This document shows positions 6,971 through 17,792 of a DNA stretch of 64,000 bases, piece after piece. The position numbers and the translations under genes are program-made. The first letter of the stretch is position 1. Each line of letters begins with the position of its first letter. Origin of the DNA: Thalassoglobus sp. JC818 (GTDB taxonomy: Bacteria; Planctomycetota; Planctomycetia; Planctomycetales; Planctomycetaceae); assembly GCF_040717535.1 (NCBI RefSeq), contig NZ_JBFEFI010000004.1:1-64000 (forward strand), read 5' to 3'. The notes beneath the pieces are model-generated. The model was not told the DNA's origin. It was given only the letters and a program-made list of their open reading frames with translations, and ran no database searches.

Positions 6971-9900
6971 ATGATGAGTCAAACTCCCTGCTCACAATAC
7001 GGCGGTGTTCCAATCCAGTTGAAACAATGGTTGTCTTGCCTGATTCTCATCGCGATGACACCGCTGTTTTCGTACGCGGACGCAGTCACCGATTACAATC
7101 TCGCCATCGAGTTCTACAAGCAGCAGCGCTGGAAGCTGGCTGCTGACGCATGCGAAACCTTCGTGACCGAATACCCCACGCACGATCGGGTGCCGGTCGT
7201 CCATCTCTATTGGGGACAGTCGCTGGTTCACCTGAGAGACTTTCAGAATGCGAGAGCGAAATTCGAACGCTTCCTCAAAGATTCTCCCAACTCCTCTGAT
7301 CGTCCGCTGGCGATGTACCGCATCGGCGAGTGCAGCTACTTCGTCAATGACCTCGACAGAGCGAAGGCCGAACTGACTGCATTCCTGAAGTCTTACAACA
7401 GCCACGAACTCGCAGAGTGGGCCATCATCTATCTCGGCGAAGTGGAATTCCGTCGCGGTGAGCAAACCGAAGCTGTGAAGGCCTTTCAGTATTATCTGGA
7501 CAACTATCCCGGCGGTAAACTTCAGGACGACGCCGAGTACAGCCTGGCTCGAGCGTTCGAAGCGAATGGACAAGCCGAAGAAGCGAACAAGCTCTATCAG
7601 AAGATCTCAAACTCGACGACTCATCCGCGAGCTGCCGATGCTCTCTTCAACCTCGCAGCTGCTCAGTTCGCAGCCGGAAACTACAGCGCCGCAGCCGAAG
7701 CCTTCTCAGCAGTCGGCTCTCGTTTCCCGAGCCATCGACTGGTCCCTCTCGCCTCTTTGAATGCCGGATACGCTCACTACCAGCAACAACAATTCAAAGA
7801 AGCGATCGAACAATTCAAGATCGCTCAAACGCTGCCGGAACAAAAAGAAAACGCAGACTACTGGACCGGATTGAGTTACAAATCGCTCAGCGAATTTGAA
7901 CAGGCCGTCGAAGTTTTCTCACGTTCACTCAACGACAACCCCAAGCAAGCTCTCGCCCCGAATCTTCACTTCCAGTGGGGAGACTCCGCGTTGCGACTCG
8001 GAAACCTCGACGTCGCCATCGCACAATTTGAAACGGTCTATCAAAACTGGCCAGACAGTGAGTACGCCGACGATTCCGTTCACTCCGCATGCGAGGCAGC
8101 CTTCCGACTCGGAGACCTCGAACGCGCAGAAGCTCTGAATCTGGTGTTCAATCAAAGTTATGCCGAAGGCGGCCTACGTATGGTGCAACAACTGCTCGCC
8201 GGACGAGTGCTCATCGCTCGCAGCGACGCTCCCATGGTCGAAGCAGCTCAGCGTGAGGAATTGCTGAACAGCGCAGTTGAACTCCTGAGTGGCGTCGCTG
8301 AGACGTCAACGATTCCGCAAACATCGCAACTCGCACAGTTCCAACTGGCACGCGCTTACGAACGACTCGAGAAGAACCAGGAAGTCATCGACACAATCTC
8401 CGCACTCTTAAAGAGTGAAACACCGCTGGAAGATGAACTTGTCCACGATGCTCATCTCCTACTGGCCAACGCTCGCTTGCGACTCGATGACTTCCCGAAT
8501 TCCATGCAGGGATTCCGAGACGTCATTGACAGTGCGGAGTCCGACGCCGAACGGATGAACGGTCTGACCGGGCTGATTGTCGCTGCGACCGAGCATCATG
8601 AATGGCAAATCGTCCGACAATCTCTGCAACAACTCAAAGAGATTGACAAAGAAGATCGACAACTGAGTCGGCTCGCAATCGCCGCAGGTGACACCGCCTT
8701 CGAGATTCAGGAATGGGAAGAAGCAGAGTCATTCTTCAAAATGGTCATCTCCCGCAATCAGGACAATGATGCTGCCCGATCCGCCTATTCTGGACTGGGT
8801 CACGCTTTCTTCAAGCAGGAGAAATTTGAAGAGTCAGCTCACTCGTTCGCCGCGCTCGCCGATCTCGCGGACAAAGTTGATGAACTCAAGACTCACGCTT
8901 TCTACATGCAAGCGACGGCCCTGCGAAACGCAGAGCAACTCGAGAATGCACTCCTGGCGTTTGAGGAAGGTGTCTCAGCCTATCAGGAGGCTGACTTCTC
9001 TAAGCTCAGCGAAGAAACACAAGAGAACATTTACCGGCTCGCAAAGAGCGGAGCACGTGTCGCTCGTGAACTCGAGCGGATTGATGTCGCAAACAAGCTC
9101 TATCAAGTCGCCTTCAATCAGATGAAATCGCGTCCAGCAGAAGAGCAGTCAGAACTTGACCGACTGATTTTCGAATGGGCGGATGTGAACTACAACGCGG
9201 ACGACTACAAACGAGCCGACGAGCTCTATCAGCTTCTCGTTCAAGAGCGTCCCGATAGCCCACTCGCTGACGATGCCAGCTTGATCCTCGCGGAGAGCTT
9301 ACGCTTTGATGAACAGTCAGCTGAGGCCATCAAAGCCTTCCAGACGATTCTCGCTGATCCAAACGCCGATGAATTCGTTCGCCGCCGCTCGCTTGTGCAT
9401 ATGACAGACCTCTCAGCCGAAAGCGAAGACTGGGAAACTGTGCTCAGTTCAGCACGCATGCTTAGAGACGAATTCCCAATGAATTCACACTCCCAGTATG
9501 CAGAGTACAGAATTGGCGAAGCTCTATTGCAAACTGGAGCCAATGCCGAGGCTTATGAACAACTCAATACGCTTCGAGATTCAATTCGGCAAGAGTTGGA
9601 CAATGCCCCGGTTTGGTGGGCGGAAGTCTGGATTTTGTACGCGGAAAGTGCGTTGCGGCTAAAAGAATACGAAGAACTCCGCGCCGCCATCGAAGAACTG
9701 CAAAGTCTCGATCCGATGACAAGTGCGATTCAACGAGGGGAACTTCTCGTCGGTCAAAGTTACGAACAACAGGCACGCTTCGACGACGCACGCCGAGCCT
9801 ATTTGAGAATCGTCTCTTCCCCAACCGGACGAGGAACCGAAACAGCTGCGGAAGCCCAGTTCCGAATCGCGGAATCGTTTCTCAAGCAGGAAAACTTCGA

Positions 9901-10138
9901 ACTGGCACTCAAAGAATACTACAAGGTTTATGCTGGGTATGATGCACCCACTTATGAAGCAGCGGCACTCTTCCAGGCAGCAAGAAGCGACGCAGCCATG
10001 AAGCAGTGGCAAGGGGCTTTAAAATCGTATCAAACTTTGCTCGACGAATTTCCGGACAGCCAGTACGCTCCCGAAGCACAAACGCAAATCGACCAAATCC
10101 TTCAAGCCATCCCCGAACTCAAGTCGGAAAAAGAGTAA
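6971..10138 (+). CDS. Large secreted tetratricopeptide-repeat protein
   Basis: 1,055 residues. An N-terminal hydrophobic segment ([19 protein letters not shown]) is a probable signal peptide, cleaved near residue 38. The remainder is almost entirely helical TPR-type repeats with recurring A-x-Y-x-L-A/G and DxxP/YPxS motifs, similar to periplasmic YbgF/BamD-type repeats. The start is uncertain by one codon because two ATGs are adjacent. It is likely a periplasmic scaffold in envelope transport or assembly. The stop overlaps the start of the ExbB-like gene (TAATG), so the two are translationally coupled and probably work together. Planctomycete TPR/ExbB pairs are known by gene order, but a substrate cannot be named from the sequence. 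Confidence 0.88.
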   Translation: MMSQTPCSQYGGVPIQLKQWLSCLILIAMTPLFSYADAVTDYNLAIEFYKQQRWKLAADACETFVTEYPTHDRVPVVHLYWGQSLVHLRDFQNARAKFERFLKDSPNSSDRPLAMYRIGECSYFVNDLDRAKAELTAFLKSYNSHELAEWAIIYLGEVEFRRGEQTEAVKAFQYYLDNYPGGKLQDDAEYSLARAFEANGQAEEANKLYQKISNSTTHPRAADALFNLAAAQFAAGNYSAAAEAFSAVGSRFPSHRLVPLASLNAGYAHYQQQQFKEAIEQFKIAQTLPEQKENADYWTGLSYKSLSEFEQAVEVFSRSLNDNPKQALAPNLHFQWGDSALRLGNLDVAIAQFETVYQNWPDSEYADDSVHSACEAAFRLGDLERAEALNLVFNQSYAEGGLRMVQQLLAGRVLIARSDAPMVEAAQREELLNSAVELLSGVAETSTIPQTSQLAQFQLARAYERLEKNQEVIDTISALLKSETPLEDELVHDAHLLLANARLRLDDFPNSMQGFRDVIDSAESDAERMNGLTGLIVAATEHHEWQIVRQSLQQLKEIDKEDRQLSRLAIAAGDTAFEIQEWEEAESFFKMVISRNQDNDAARSAYSGLGHAFFKQEKFEESAHSFAALADLADKVDELKTHAFYMQATALRNAEQLENALLAFEEGVSAYQEADFSKLSEETQENIYRLAKSGARVARELERIDVANKLYQVAFNQMKSRPAEEQSELDRLIFEWADVNYNADDYKRADELYQLLVQERPDSPLADDASLILAESLRFDEQSAEAIKAFQTILADPNADEFVRRRSLVHMTDLSAESEDWETVLSSARMLRDEFPMNSHSQYAEYRIGEALLQTGANAEAYEQLNTLRDSIRQELDNAPVWWAEVWILYAESALRLKEYEELRAAIEELQSLDPMTSAIQRGELLVGQSYEQQARFDDARRAYLRIVSSPTGRGTETAAEAQFRIAESFLKQENFELALKEYYKVYAGYDAPTYEAAALFQAARSDAAMKQWQGALKSYQTLLDEFPDSQYAPEAQTQIDQILQAIPELKSEKE

Positions 10139-11085
10139 TGGAGAAAGTGTCGTTCCTGAACAATTGGACTCGATCGGGCGGGCTCGGATTGAGCAAGACC
10201 AAACACTCCACGCTCTGCCTTGTCATCGCCTTGGCGTTCACAGGATCGTTCTTCGCGAACTCCGCTCACGCACAGGAAGTCGAGCTGACTCCTGTTCCTG
10301 CTTCTGACATCGACAGCGCAACCGCTTCTCAAAACGCGATCGAGCAGAGCGATGTAGCCCAAGGCGATACGGCCGCCCCCAGTCGCGGTCTGCCTACGAA
10401 CATTCTCGAGATCTTTCTCTCCCTCCGATACTGGATCATTCCCTTCGCGCTGGCGACGTTGATCGCTGTCTGGTTCACCACCGAACGCGTCGTTGTGCTG
10501 CGAAGGGGACGGGTCATTCCCAAACCGTTCGTTCTTCGTTTCCTGAAGCTTCTCGACGAAGGGGAACTCGATCGCGAAGAGGCGCTTCAGATTTGCGAGG
10601 AGAACGGATCACCAGTCGCGACTGTCTTCGCCCATGGCGTTCGAAAGTGGGGAAAGCCGAGTGTCGAAGTCGAGCAAGCCATTATCGACGGCGGCGAACG
10701 ACAGGTGAGTGCGCTCCGAAAGCACCTGCGCGTGATCAATGGCGTCGCAACAGTGACTCCGCTCATCGGACTTCTGGGAACGGTCTGGGGAATGCTGGAA
10801 TCGTTCAACCAAATCGCTGTCTCAGGAGCTATGGGAAACACCAACCAGCTGGCATCGGGAATTGCTCTGGCACTCGTCACGACAGCAGCTGGCCTGATTG
10901 TCGCGATTCCATCGCTCATCTCTTACATGTATTTGTCCGGTCGAGTCGATTCGATCGTGATGCAAATGGACGACCTTGCTCAACGGGTGGTCCACAACAT
11001 CTCCGCCGAAGGCATCGCTGAGAAAGAAGCGAGATTGAGAATGGTCGCTGGCTCGAAAGGCGGCACGAAAAAATCCGCGGGGTAA
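10138..11085 (+). CDS. MotA/TolQ/ExbB-family proton channel protein
   Basis: 315 residues from the ATG overlapping the stop of the TPR gene; the frame is open further upstream but that would overlap the TPR gene by 130 bases. Features: a probable signal sequence ending near AHAQEVE, a membrane helix ([16 protein letters not shown], about 98-113), a cytoplasmic loop, and the conserved pair of helices with [13 protein letters not shown] and [14 protein letters not shown] typical of the family. ExbB/TolQ subunits use the proton gradient, with an ExbD/TolR partner, to drive envelope processes. No ExbD-like gene is present here; the next gene is convergent. An N-terminal signal peptide is a variation common in longer ExbB proteins. 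The partner is presumably encoded elsewhere. Confidence 0.92.
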   Translation: MEKVSFLNNWTRSGGLGLSKTKHSTLCLVIALAFTGSFFANSAHAQEVELTPVPASDIDSATASQNAIEQSDVAQGDTAAPSRGLPTNILEIFLSLRYWIIPFALATLIAVWFTTERVVVLRRGRVIPKPFVLRFLKLLDEGELDREEALQICEENGSPVATVFAHGVRKWGKPSVEVEQAIIDGGERQVSALRKHLRVINGVATVTPLIGLLGTVWGMLESFNQIAVSGAMGNTNQLASGIALALVTTAAGLIVAIPSLISYMYLSGRVDSIVMQMDDLAQRVVHNISAEGIAEKEARLRMVAGSKGGTKKSAG

Positions 11086-11152
11086 GACGCATCGATCGGC
11101 AAGTAATTGAAGACTCATCGCCCGAGGATCACTCAGCAACCATGTATTGGGT

Positions 11153-12589
11153 CTAGAACTCGAATTGCAGTCGAGTCGCGAAGAAGAGGCTGCGTGCGTT
11201 TTCAATCCCGTCGTTGTTGAGATTGACCGGAGTCACATTGACGACCACTCGTGCATGATCGTTCAAGTACCAGTTGATTCCGGTTACGAAATTGGTCATC
11301 GACCCTCCCATGATGTCTTCGCTGTTCAAGTCAATGTGCGAAAGTCCGCCGGTCAACTCAATCGCTCCAAAACCATCCTCCGCATCATCTCCGAAATCTC
11401 TCTTCGGGAGAACACCGGAGAAGATCCCGCGACTCCTGTTGTAGATCGCATGCTCTCCCGTCAGCATCAGCCCCGCCTGCAAATAGCCAGCATGAAACCG
11501 AACCGCGGAATTGTCGATCCGATTCACGACCGTCCAACGGTATTCAGCTTGCGCGCGAAAGCACTTCCACTGGAAAGCGAGTTCTGTATTGAAGTAGTTC
11601 GCCACACGCGTCGGAATTTCACCCGTGTTGACGAACTGAGGCACCGAATCTGAATCCGGGCTGGCAGGATCTCCAATGAAGAATCCTGGTTCATATGAAA
11701 ACTGAAGTTCATCAGTCGATGGGTCAATGAGGGTATATCCGCCACCAAGATGGATCAGAAAATCCTCCCGATCGACCACCAGCAAAGTTTCTCGCGTTGC
11801 CAGTCCCCAGCCCCCGTTGTTTCCGCTTGAAACACCAAAAGCATTCGTGGGAAAACGATACGCGGAGAAGGCATATGTCCCGGACTTATGTGGAAACGTC
11901 CCGAAAGCTCGAATTCCCGTTTGGCGAAACGGGGTCATAGCAAACGGAGACTGCCGTTCCAGGAGAAGCAGTTCACGGCCGCTCGACTCAGCGTCCATTC
12001 CGTAAGGCTGTTTGAAGTAACCCGCCTCGATATTTTGAATCACAGGCACTTCAGAAAAAATGAGTGCGACATCCCGAAAGCTCGGATGTCCACTCGCTGC
12101 GAAGTCAAGATCGACGACGTATGAAGCATTCTCGCGGACTCTTCCTCCAGCTCTCAAGCGAACACGTCGCAAGCCAAACTGCGAAGAGATATCTCCTACG
12201 ATATCGATGGTCTCTTCATCCGCGACGACCCACCCTGAGTCGAGCTGAAGAAAGCCGCTCCAGTGTAATGTGGGGTACTTCGTCTCCTGTTCGATCGCCT
12301 CCGAAATAGTCGGAGTCTTGAACTCGAAGTCAGTCAGATTGAGTCGCTCCTGCGGTTCTGCCTGTTCCGGCGTAACGGGAGGGGGGGCATCCTCATCAGT
12401 CACTGGAGCAGCAGGTGCAGGCGTCGTGTCTGCCGGGATTGCTTCGGGGGGCACCTCGTCAATCGGAGCAGAATCAGAAAGGATTGGGATTGGTAAAGGA
12501 GGGACGATCGGGTCATCGTCCTGAGCGCAAAGGAGTGGCGACAAGATCATCCAGGAGATCGAAAAAGTGATCCATTCCGGGATGCGCAT
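11153..12589 (-). CDS. OprO/OprP-type phosphate-selective porin
   Basis: 478 residues. A signal peptide (ends near LLCAQDD) is followed by a Pro/Glu/Ala-rich linker (about 25-80) and then a long beta-rich region with alternating aromatic residues, ending in LFFATRLQFEF, a terminal Phe that fits an outer-membrane barrel. Segments such as LRRVRLRAGGRV, YVVDLDFAASG, EAGYFKQPYGMD and GINWYLNDHARVVVNVTPV match the phosphate-selective porin O/P family. It should form a channel for phosphate or polyphosphate in the outer membrane. It is divergent from an alkaline phosphatase gene, which supports a phosphate-scavenging pair. The actual substrate cannot be proven by sequence. Confidence 0.88.
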   Translation of the reverse strand: MRIPEWITFSISWMILSPLLCAQDDDPIVPPLPIPILSDSAPIDEVPPEAIPADTTPAPAAPVTDEDAPPPVTPEQAEPQERLNLTDFEFKTPTISEAIEQETKYPTLHWSGFLQLDSGWVVADEETIDIVGDISSQFGLRRVRLRAGGRVRENASYVVDLDFAASGHPSFRDVALIFSEVPVIQNIEAGYFKQPYGMDAESSGRELLLLERQSPFAMTPFRQTGIRAFGTFPHKSGTYAFSAYRFPTNAFGVSSGNNGGWGLATRETLLVVDREDFLIHLGGGYTLIDPSTDELQFSYEPGFFIGDPASPDSDSVPQFVNTGEIPTRVANYFNTELAFQWKCFRAQAEYRWTVVNRIDNSAVRFHAGYLQAGLMLTGEHAIYNRSRGIFSGVLPKRDFGDDAEDGFGAIELTGGLSHIDLNSEDIMGGSMTNFVTGINWYLNDHARVVVNVTPVNLNNDGIENARSLFFATRLQFEF

Positions 12590-12877
12590 TTGTTTGACCA
12601 GTTTCAGGGGAGGGATGAAGTTCCCTAATCGTTACAATCGGCCCCAGTCTTGCTTCAACTTTGAAGAAGATTGAAATCACTCTAAAGATTTCAACAAAAG
12701 TTGCTTCGAGTTCCCTCTTTTCACTCCTTCGAACCGGCCTCTGTTCCTTTATTGTCCGGGAATATGTGTTTAGACTTCCTGCATCCATTTTCAGTCTTCA
12801 AGACGTGAGTCGCTGTGACTGAAAAGGCGAAACCCTCCCCCAATTGCGTTCAAAGCCTCTCCACTTTGTACAAATCA
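12590..12877. promoter_or_regulatory. Divergent promoter region of the phosphate genes, with palindrome
   Basis: This region separates the divergent porin and phosphatase genes. It contains a perfect inverted repeat, TTGAAATC-N8-GATTTCAA, at 12671-12694. A TTGCTTC heptamer occurs twice (near 12648 and 12700), flanking the palindrome. No E. coli-type Pho box is recognisable. The palindrome may be the binding site of a shared regulator; this is inference. Confidence 0.4.
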
Positions 12878-14542
12878 ATGGCGTTTATTATGCGGTATTT
12901 CCTCGCTCTCGGTGCGCTGCTGGCAGCTGTTCAATGCGTTCAGGCACAAGATTCTGACTATCTTCGAACGATCCAGCTTGATGCAGTCGAAGCGAAAAAA
13001 GCTGACTTCGGACATTGGGGGTGGACAGCTGACCAGTACCTTCAATGGGGAACCCATAGCAATCGGCTGATCCCGGTTTACACCTTCGGTACGCTTGGTG
13101 CCGGAAAAGGCATCGACCTGAATGACTACACCGGTCCAAATAGCCGCTACCGATCTGCTGAGAGCATCACCGAACTCTACGGACGACTTCCGCAAGCCAC
13201 GCTCAACCCTCACGCGGAATACTGTGATCAGACAGACATCATGCAAATCCAGTCAGCAGCCCTGGCTGCGGGGAAGAAACATATCTTCCTCGTCGTCTTC
13301 GATGGAATGGACTGGATCACCACTCGTGCAGCAAACGTCTACAAACAAGGGGCCATAACATACGACGAAGGGCGAGGAAACGGACTGCATTTCCAGGACT
13401 ACACAGCGAACGGAACAACGCAATATGGGTTCATGGTCACGAGCCCTTATGTTGATGACGCTCAAGTGAACGTCGATCTTCAGACTGCGGTTTCCGATCT
13501 CAATTCGGCACTCGGTGGCTATTGGTTCGAGCGCGGAGGCGAAGCTCCCTGGAGTGAGCCTTCTGACCCAACTTACCTGCTCGCCAAGAAAACCAAAGCA
13601 GGCCCCCGACAGGCATATACAGATTCGGCAAGTTCCGCCACGAGCATGACGGCAGGCATCAAGACTTTTAACGCGGCCATCAACGTTGACCACAGCGGCG
13701 AACGAGTTCGGACCATCGCTCACACAGCTCAGGAGCAGGGATATCAAATCGGAGTCGTGACCAGCGTCCCCATCAGCCACGCCACACCAGCCGCTACCTA
13801 CGCGCACAATGTTTCGAGGAATGATTACCAAGACCTGACGAACGACCTGCTCGGCCTCCCTTCCATTTCCCACCAGGAAAAACCTTTGGAAGGTGTCGAT
13901 GTACTGATCGGTGCTGGCTACGGAGTTGCGCGTGATCTCGATTCCGGACAAGGCCAGAATTTTGTTCCAGGAAATGCCTATCTCGCCGAGGGTTCCATCG
14001 GAAAGATTGATGTCAACAAGGGCGGGCGATACGTCGTCTCGACTCGCCAGGCAGGCAAAGACGGTGCAATTGAGCTCCAGAAAGCCGCCAAACATGCGGC
14101 AGCCAACGGCCATCGCCTCTTTGGATTCTACGGTGTCGAAGCGGCACACTTGCCGTTTCGCACAGCTGACGGTCAATACAACCCGACTCAAGGTCGCAGC
14201 AAAACCGCCGAGTCGTACACGCCAGCCGACCTCGAAGAAAACCCGACGCTCGCAGAAATGACGCAATCAGCACTTACCGTTCTGGAAGCAGACGGCAAAC
14301 CTTTCTGGATGTTACTCGAGGCAGGTGACGTCGACTGGGCAAACCACGACAACAACATCGACAACTCGATCGGTGCTGTAATTTCGGGCGACGAAGCGGT
14401 GCAGGTCATCACGAACTGGGTCGAGAAGAACAGTTCGTGGGACGAATCAGTCATGATCGTCACTGCCGACCACGGACATTTTCTCGTGCTCAAACGACCG
14501 GAACTGCTGCTCCAGCCGGCTACGGGAACGACTTCCCGTTGA
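12878..14542 (+). CDS. phoA: PhoA-type alkaline phosphatase
   Basis: 554 residues from the ATG at 12878, which places a signal peptide at the N-terminus (MAFIMRYFLALGALLAAVQC, then VQAQ); a GTG at 12815 or ATG at 12890 are alternatives. Motifs: VFDGMDW (metal ligand Asp), the nucleophile segment DSASSATSMTAG, SHATPAATYAHN, GDVDWANHDNN with Asp/His ligands, and TADHGH near the C-terminus. The enzyme should release phosphate from organic esters in the periplasm using two Zn and one Mg. Unlike E. coli PhoA, the protein ends about 20 residues after TADHGH, so the segment equivalent to the third zinc ligand His412 is not present in this position. It is likely co-regulated with the divergent porin. 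Confidence 0.88.
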   Translation: MAFIMRYFLALGALLAAVQCVQAQDSDYLRTIQLDAVEAKKADFGHWGWTADQYLQWGTHSNRLIPVYTFGTLGAGKGIDLNDYTGPNSRYRSAESITELYGRLPQATLNPHAEYCDQTDIMQIQSAALAAGKKHIFLVVFDGMDWITTRAANVYKQGAITYDEGRGNGLHFQDYTANGTTQYGFMVTSPYVDDAQVNVDLQTAVSDLNSALGGYWFERGGEAPWSEPSDPTYLLAKKTKAGPRQAYTDSASSATSMTAGIKTFNAAINVDHSGERVRTIAHTAQEQGYQIGVVTSVPISHATPAATYAHNVSRNDYQDLTNDLLGLPSISHQEKPLEGVDVLIGAGYGVARDLDSGQGQNFVPGNAYLAEGSIGKIDVNKGGRYVVSTRQAGKDGAIELQKAAKHAAANGHRLFGFYGVEAAHLPFRTADGQYNPTQGRSKTAESYTPADLEENPTLAEMTQSALTVLEADGKPFWMLLEAGDVDWANHDNNIDNSIGAVISGDEAVQVITNWVEKNSSWDESVMIVTADHGHFLVLKRPELLLQPATGTTSR

Positions 14543-14739
14543 TGAATTTTGCGATCTATGCTATTCCGCAGCGAATGTAAGTGAAAACCAGCCATCGAAC
14601 CGGAGCTCGATGCGGTTTCAGTAGTGGCACGCGCATTCGATCGCATGTCTTCTCAAGGCATGATTTGTCGATTGGCAGCGAAGGAGCAATTGTTTTCTTC
14701 GACCATCTTTCGCAGTGAACCAGCGTCATGGAGGACGCA

Positions 14740-15543
14740 ATGGCGTCATTCAAGGAGCATGTTGGTTTTAGTGGATTGCTGGGAGTCGGGTACGGACTCG
14801 CAGCCACGTTCATGTTCGGTTTTCAGCCGACACAAGCTGCCCTGGCTGGATATCTCGCTGGCGTAGGAGGCATGCTTCCCGATCTTGATTCCCCAACGGG
14901 CAAACCAGGTCAGGAAATCTTTTCGCTGACGGCTGCCGTCGTCCCACTCGTGCTGATTGGGTATGTCCTGAAATGGGCAGGACTTCCGACCGACACCGAA
15001 ACTGTCATGCTGACGTTGCTCTTGATGTACTTCGCGATCCGCTATGGAGGATCTTGGCTGGTGGCCAAACTCTGCGTCCATCGCGGCATGTTTCACAGCA
15101 TCCCAGCGATGCTGATTTCTGCTGAAGCAACGTATCTCTTCTATCCAAGTGATGAGCTATCCGTGAAAATCCTGATGTCCGGAGCAGTGACGATCGGATT
15201 TTTCTCACATCTCTTGCTTGACGAAATCTATTCCGTCGGATGGTCCGGACCGGTCCCGAAGTTGAAGAAATCATTCGGAACCGCACTCAAGCTGTACGGG
15301 ACGAAGTTTGGACCGGCAGCGTTTGCCTATGCGTTGCTGGCTTTCATGACTTTCGTCACCCTCGAAGATGCAGGCGTCATCGGTCCCCCCGAACCGCGAC
15401 AGGCGACATCTCCATCCGGTGAAGAAACAGAAGACGCTGAAGATCAACTCGACTTTCAGCAGTCTTCCGAGGCACTTCCACTTCAATCAGCGTCTCGAGC
15501 AGCCGACGAACTCACCGACGCGCCACGGTTTCAGACTCAGTAG
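14740..15543 (+). CDS. YdjM-like (DUF457) membrane-bound metal-dependent hydrolase family protein
   Basis: 267 residues from the ATG at 14740, preceded by GGAGG at 5 nt; an ATG four codons earlier has no ribosome site. Several membrane helices are visible, together with the family features GGMLPDLDSPTG (acidic DLDS motif), HRGMFHS (HR..FH) and SHLLLDEIYS (HxxxD), the His/Asp pattern of the YdjM/DUF457 inner-membrane hydrolase-like family. The C-terminal 60 residues are acidic, polar and probably disordered. The family has a predicted metal site but no established substrate. It lies downstream of phoA on the same strand with a 197-base gap and is probably transcribed separately. The convergent gene behind it ends only 6 bases away. 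Confidence 0.85.
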   Translation: MASFKEHVGFSGLLGVGYGLAATFMFGFQPTQAALAGYLAGVGGMLPDLDSPTGKPGQEIFSLTAAVVPLVLIGYVLKWAGLPTDTETVMLTLLLMYFAIRYGGSWLVAKLCVHRGMFHSIPAMLISAEATYLFYPSDELSVKILMSGAVTIGFFSHLLLDEIYSVGWSGPVPKLKKSFGTALKLYGTKFGPAAFAYALLAFMTFVTLEDAGVIGPPEPRQATSPSGEETEDAEDQLDFQQSSEALPLQSASRAADELTDAPRFQTQ

Positions 15544-15549
15544 AGCGAG

Positions 15550-16491
15550 TTACGGCTTTGCTTCTGTGATCTGCGGTGGCAAAATTCCCTCGAGAGTCGG
15601 CGCAGCTCCCGTTGCTCGCTGCTCTTCTCGACACGCATTCACATAAACTTCTGCTGTCGTCTGCAACAGAGCTCCGCGGTCTTCTTCGGAAACTCCTTCA
15701 AGGCGCGAAGCCACAGCCTCGACCCATCCCGGTTGTCGCGTCATCGCAACCGACATCATTTTGACGAACAGACTGATCTCTTCGAAGTTCCGATCGGCGA
15801 TGCGATTGCTGATCGGAGAGATCAATTTTGCGATCAGAGCGATTGCATCTGATGGAAGCGAAACATAGAGATCGACCTGATGTCGAACGCCCTTCGGAGT
15901 GAATGTCGGTCGCAAGTGCATCATCGCCACCGCCTGAATAGGTGAGCTGAGCGCTGGACTCTTAAACTCTCCCCGACACATAACAATATAGTTTTCCGAA
16001 TCCCGGAGCAGAACTTCAACCGTTCCTTGAGTTCCATCGTTGGTGTTCGTCTCGAAGAGCGTCGGCGACTTACGATCGAGTTCGACCTTGGAAATATCCA
16101 TCGCTCGCCAGATACTCACCGCAACATCGGGTCGGTCTGCAAAGAAGTCATAGACTTGCGGGTCTGCTTCGAACTCAATGACAGGCAGTCGGCGGAACAG
16201 TGTGAGATCATCGAGAATTCCCATCGCTGACTGTTGACCATGTGGAGTCAGTTTTTGAATTGGGAACTGTTCAATCGCGGCGCTTCGCACTCGACGACTC
16301 GACGTCCCCTCTTCGATTGTCTCGACGGTCAGAGACAATTCCTGTTCGTTGATTGTCGATCGACGAATTGGAATGACGGATGAACTTTCAATCCCATCAT
16401 CGGCTGCCAGGTTGTGTCCGTTCGGCGTCCATACCGAACAACACAGGCAAGCCAAAACGCTGGCATTGACCAGTGAGCGCAACGGTCGCAT
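15550..16491 (-). CDS. Secreted protein of unknown function
   Basis: 313 residues from the ATG at 16491, preceded by a run of G (GGGGGG) 6 nt upstream. The signal peptide is LVNASVLACLCCSVW, with likely cleavage near LAADDG. The mature part is mixed alpha/beta: FPIQKLTPHGQQSAMGILDDL, FEADPQVYDFFADRP, MCRGEFKSPALSSPI and a Glu-rich C-terminal helix. No catalytic signature is seen. Planctomycete genomes carry many such lineage-specific secreted proteins. It is convergent with the YdjM-like gene and divergent from cysK. No function is proposed. Confidence 0.75.
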   Translation of the reverse strand: MRPLRSLVNASVLACLCCSVWTPNGHNLAADDGIESSSVIPIRRSTINEQELSLTVETIEEGTSSRRVRSAAIEQFPIQKLTPHGQQSAMGILDDLTLFRRLPVIEFEADPQVYDFFADRPDVAVSIWRAMDISKVELDRKSPTLFETNTNDGTQGTVEVLLRDSENYIVMCRGEFKSPALSSPIQAVAMMHLRPTFTPKGVRHQVDLYVSLPSDAIALIAKLISPISNRIADRNFEEISLFVKMMSVAMTRQPGWVEAVASRLEGVSEEDRGALLQTTAEVYVNACREEQRATGAAPTLEGILPPQITEAKP

Positions 16492-16786
16492 GAATTCCCC
16501 CCCTACGACGCCACACACGGCAAGAATTGCCGCCCAGCACTGCCCCCCAGCGCGATCGTGACGTTGTATTCGTGATCATCGGCAAAGTTGCTCTGATGAG
16601 AACAGTCGAATTCCGGATCTCCGACATCGAACTTCGGAGACGTCAGCTGGCTCTGATTTTCTACCGGGCGGGATTTTGCCTTGCCCTCGACATGATCCCT
16701 ATTGCTCGCAAACCGCCTGCCCTCCATAATCCGCAAAGGAGGCTTTCGAAAACAACTAGACGAGCAGAAATCAGGAGGAACGACTC

Positions 16787-17719
16787 ATGCCTGTGTATCA
16801 AGATAACTCACTCTCCATTGGCCGGACTCCACTCGTCCAGATCAACCATCTCACCAAAGGGTTGAAAGCCAGAGTTCTCGCCAAGATCGAAGGCCGCAAT
16901 CCAGCTTACTCGGTGAAGTGCCGGATCGGGGCTGCCATGATCTGGGATGCCGAAGAGAAAGGCCTTCTTAAGCCGGGAATGCAGGTCGTGGAGCCAACCA
17001 GCGGAAACACCGGAATCGCACTCGCATTCGTCTGTGCCGCCCGAGGATATCCACTCACGCTGACCATGCCAGACACAATGTCGATCGAACGACGCATGAT
17101 GCTCCGATCTTTCGGCGCCAACCTGCTGTTGACTCCCGGAGCGGACGGGATGAAGGGTGCCATCAACAAGGCAACCGAATTGTCTGAACAAGACAACTTC
17201 TTCATGCCGCAGCAGTTTAACAATCCAGCAAATCCTGCCATCCACGAAAAGACAACCGGTCCCGAAATCTGGGACGACACGGAAGGCAACGTCGACATCT
17301 TCGTGGCTGGCGTCGGAACCGGTGGAACAATTACCGGAGTGACACGGTTCTTCAAGAACGTCAAAGGTAAGCAGATTCACTCCATCGCTGTCGAACCCGC
17401 AGCGAGTCCTGTCCTCTCCGGAGGAGAACCTGGTAAGCACAAAATTCAGGGCTTGGGTGCTGGATTCATCCCGAACAACTTGGACATGAGCCTCGTTGAC
17501 GAAGTCGTTCAAGTCACGGACGAAGAGTCCTTCGAAATGGCTCCGCGCGTCGCCCGTGAAGAAGGCATCACTTGCGGAATCAGCTGTGGTGCAGCGATGA
17601 CAGCTGCACTCCGAGTCGCAGCCCGTCCGGAAAGCGAAGGCAAGACTATCGTCGTCGTCCTTCCCGATTCCGGGGAACGCTACCTCTCGACAGCCCTGTT
17701 CGACAGTTGCCGAGACTAG
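16787..17719 (+). CDS. cysK: Cysteine synthase A (O-acetylserine sulfhydrylase)
   Basis: 310 residues, close to the usual length. The enzyme makes L-cysteine from O-acetyl-L-serine and sulfide using PLP. Visible: the PLP lysine in [11 protein letters not shown] (K44, the same SVKCRIG form as E. coli CysK), the substrate loop TSGNTG (71-76), the phosphate-binding loop [10 protein letters not shown], and a C-terminal [10 protein letters not shown] segment with the PLP ring-contacting Ser. AGGAGG lies 7 nt before the ATG. It stands alone with no cysE nearby. It could in principle be CysM, but the motifs fit CysK better. Confidence 0.96.
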   Translation: MPVYQDNSLSIGRTPLVQINHLTKGLKARVLAKIEGRNPAYSVKCRIGAAMIWDAEEKGLLKPGMQVVEPTSGNTGIALAFVCAARGYPLTLTMPDTMSIERRMMLRSFGANLLLTPGADGMKGAINKATELSEQDNFFMPQQFNNPANPAIHEKTTGPEIWDDTEGNVDIFVAGVGTGGTITGVTRFFKNVKGKQIHSIAVEPAASPVLSGGEPGKHKIQGLGAGFIPNNLDMSLVDEVVQVTDEESFEMAPRVAREEGITCGISCGAAMTAALRVAARPESEGKTIVVVLPDSGERYLSTALFDSCRD

Positions 17720-17792
17720 TTCAAACTCACAGCTTCACTACATACGTCGAGCTTCTTAAACGCGACATAGTTTTAGGAAAGATGCTCTACCC

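Noticed and set aside
10006-10137. Longer ExbB start inside the TPR gene
   Set aside because: It would overlap the TPR gene by 130 bases, while the TAATG start gives a normal signal sequence.
12815-12877. GTG start for the alkaline phosphatase
   Set aside because: It would place a polar 21-residue extension before the signal peptide and lacks a ribosome site.
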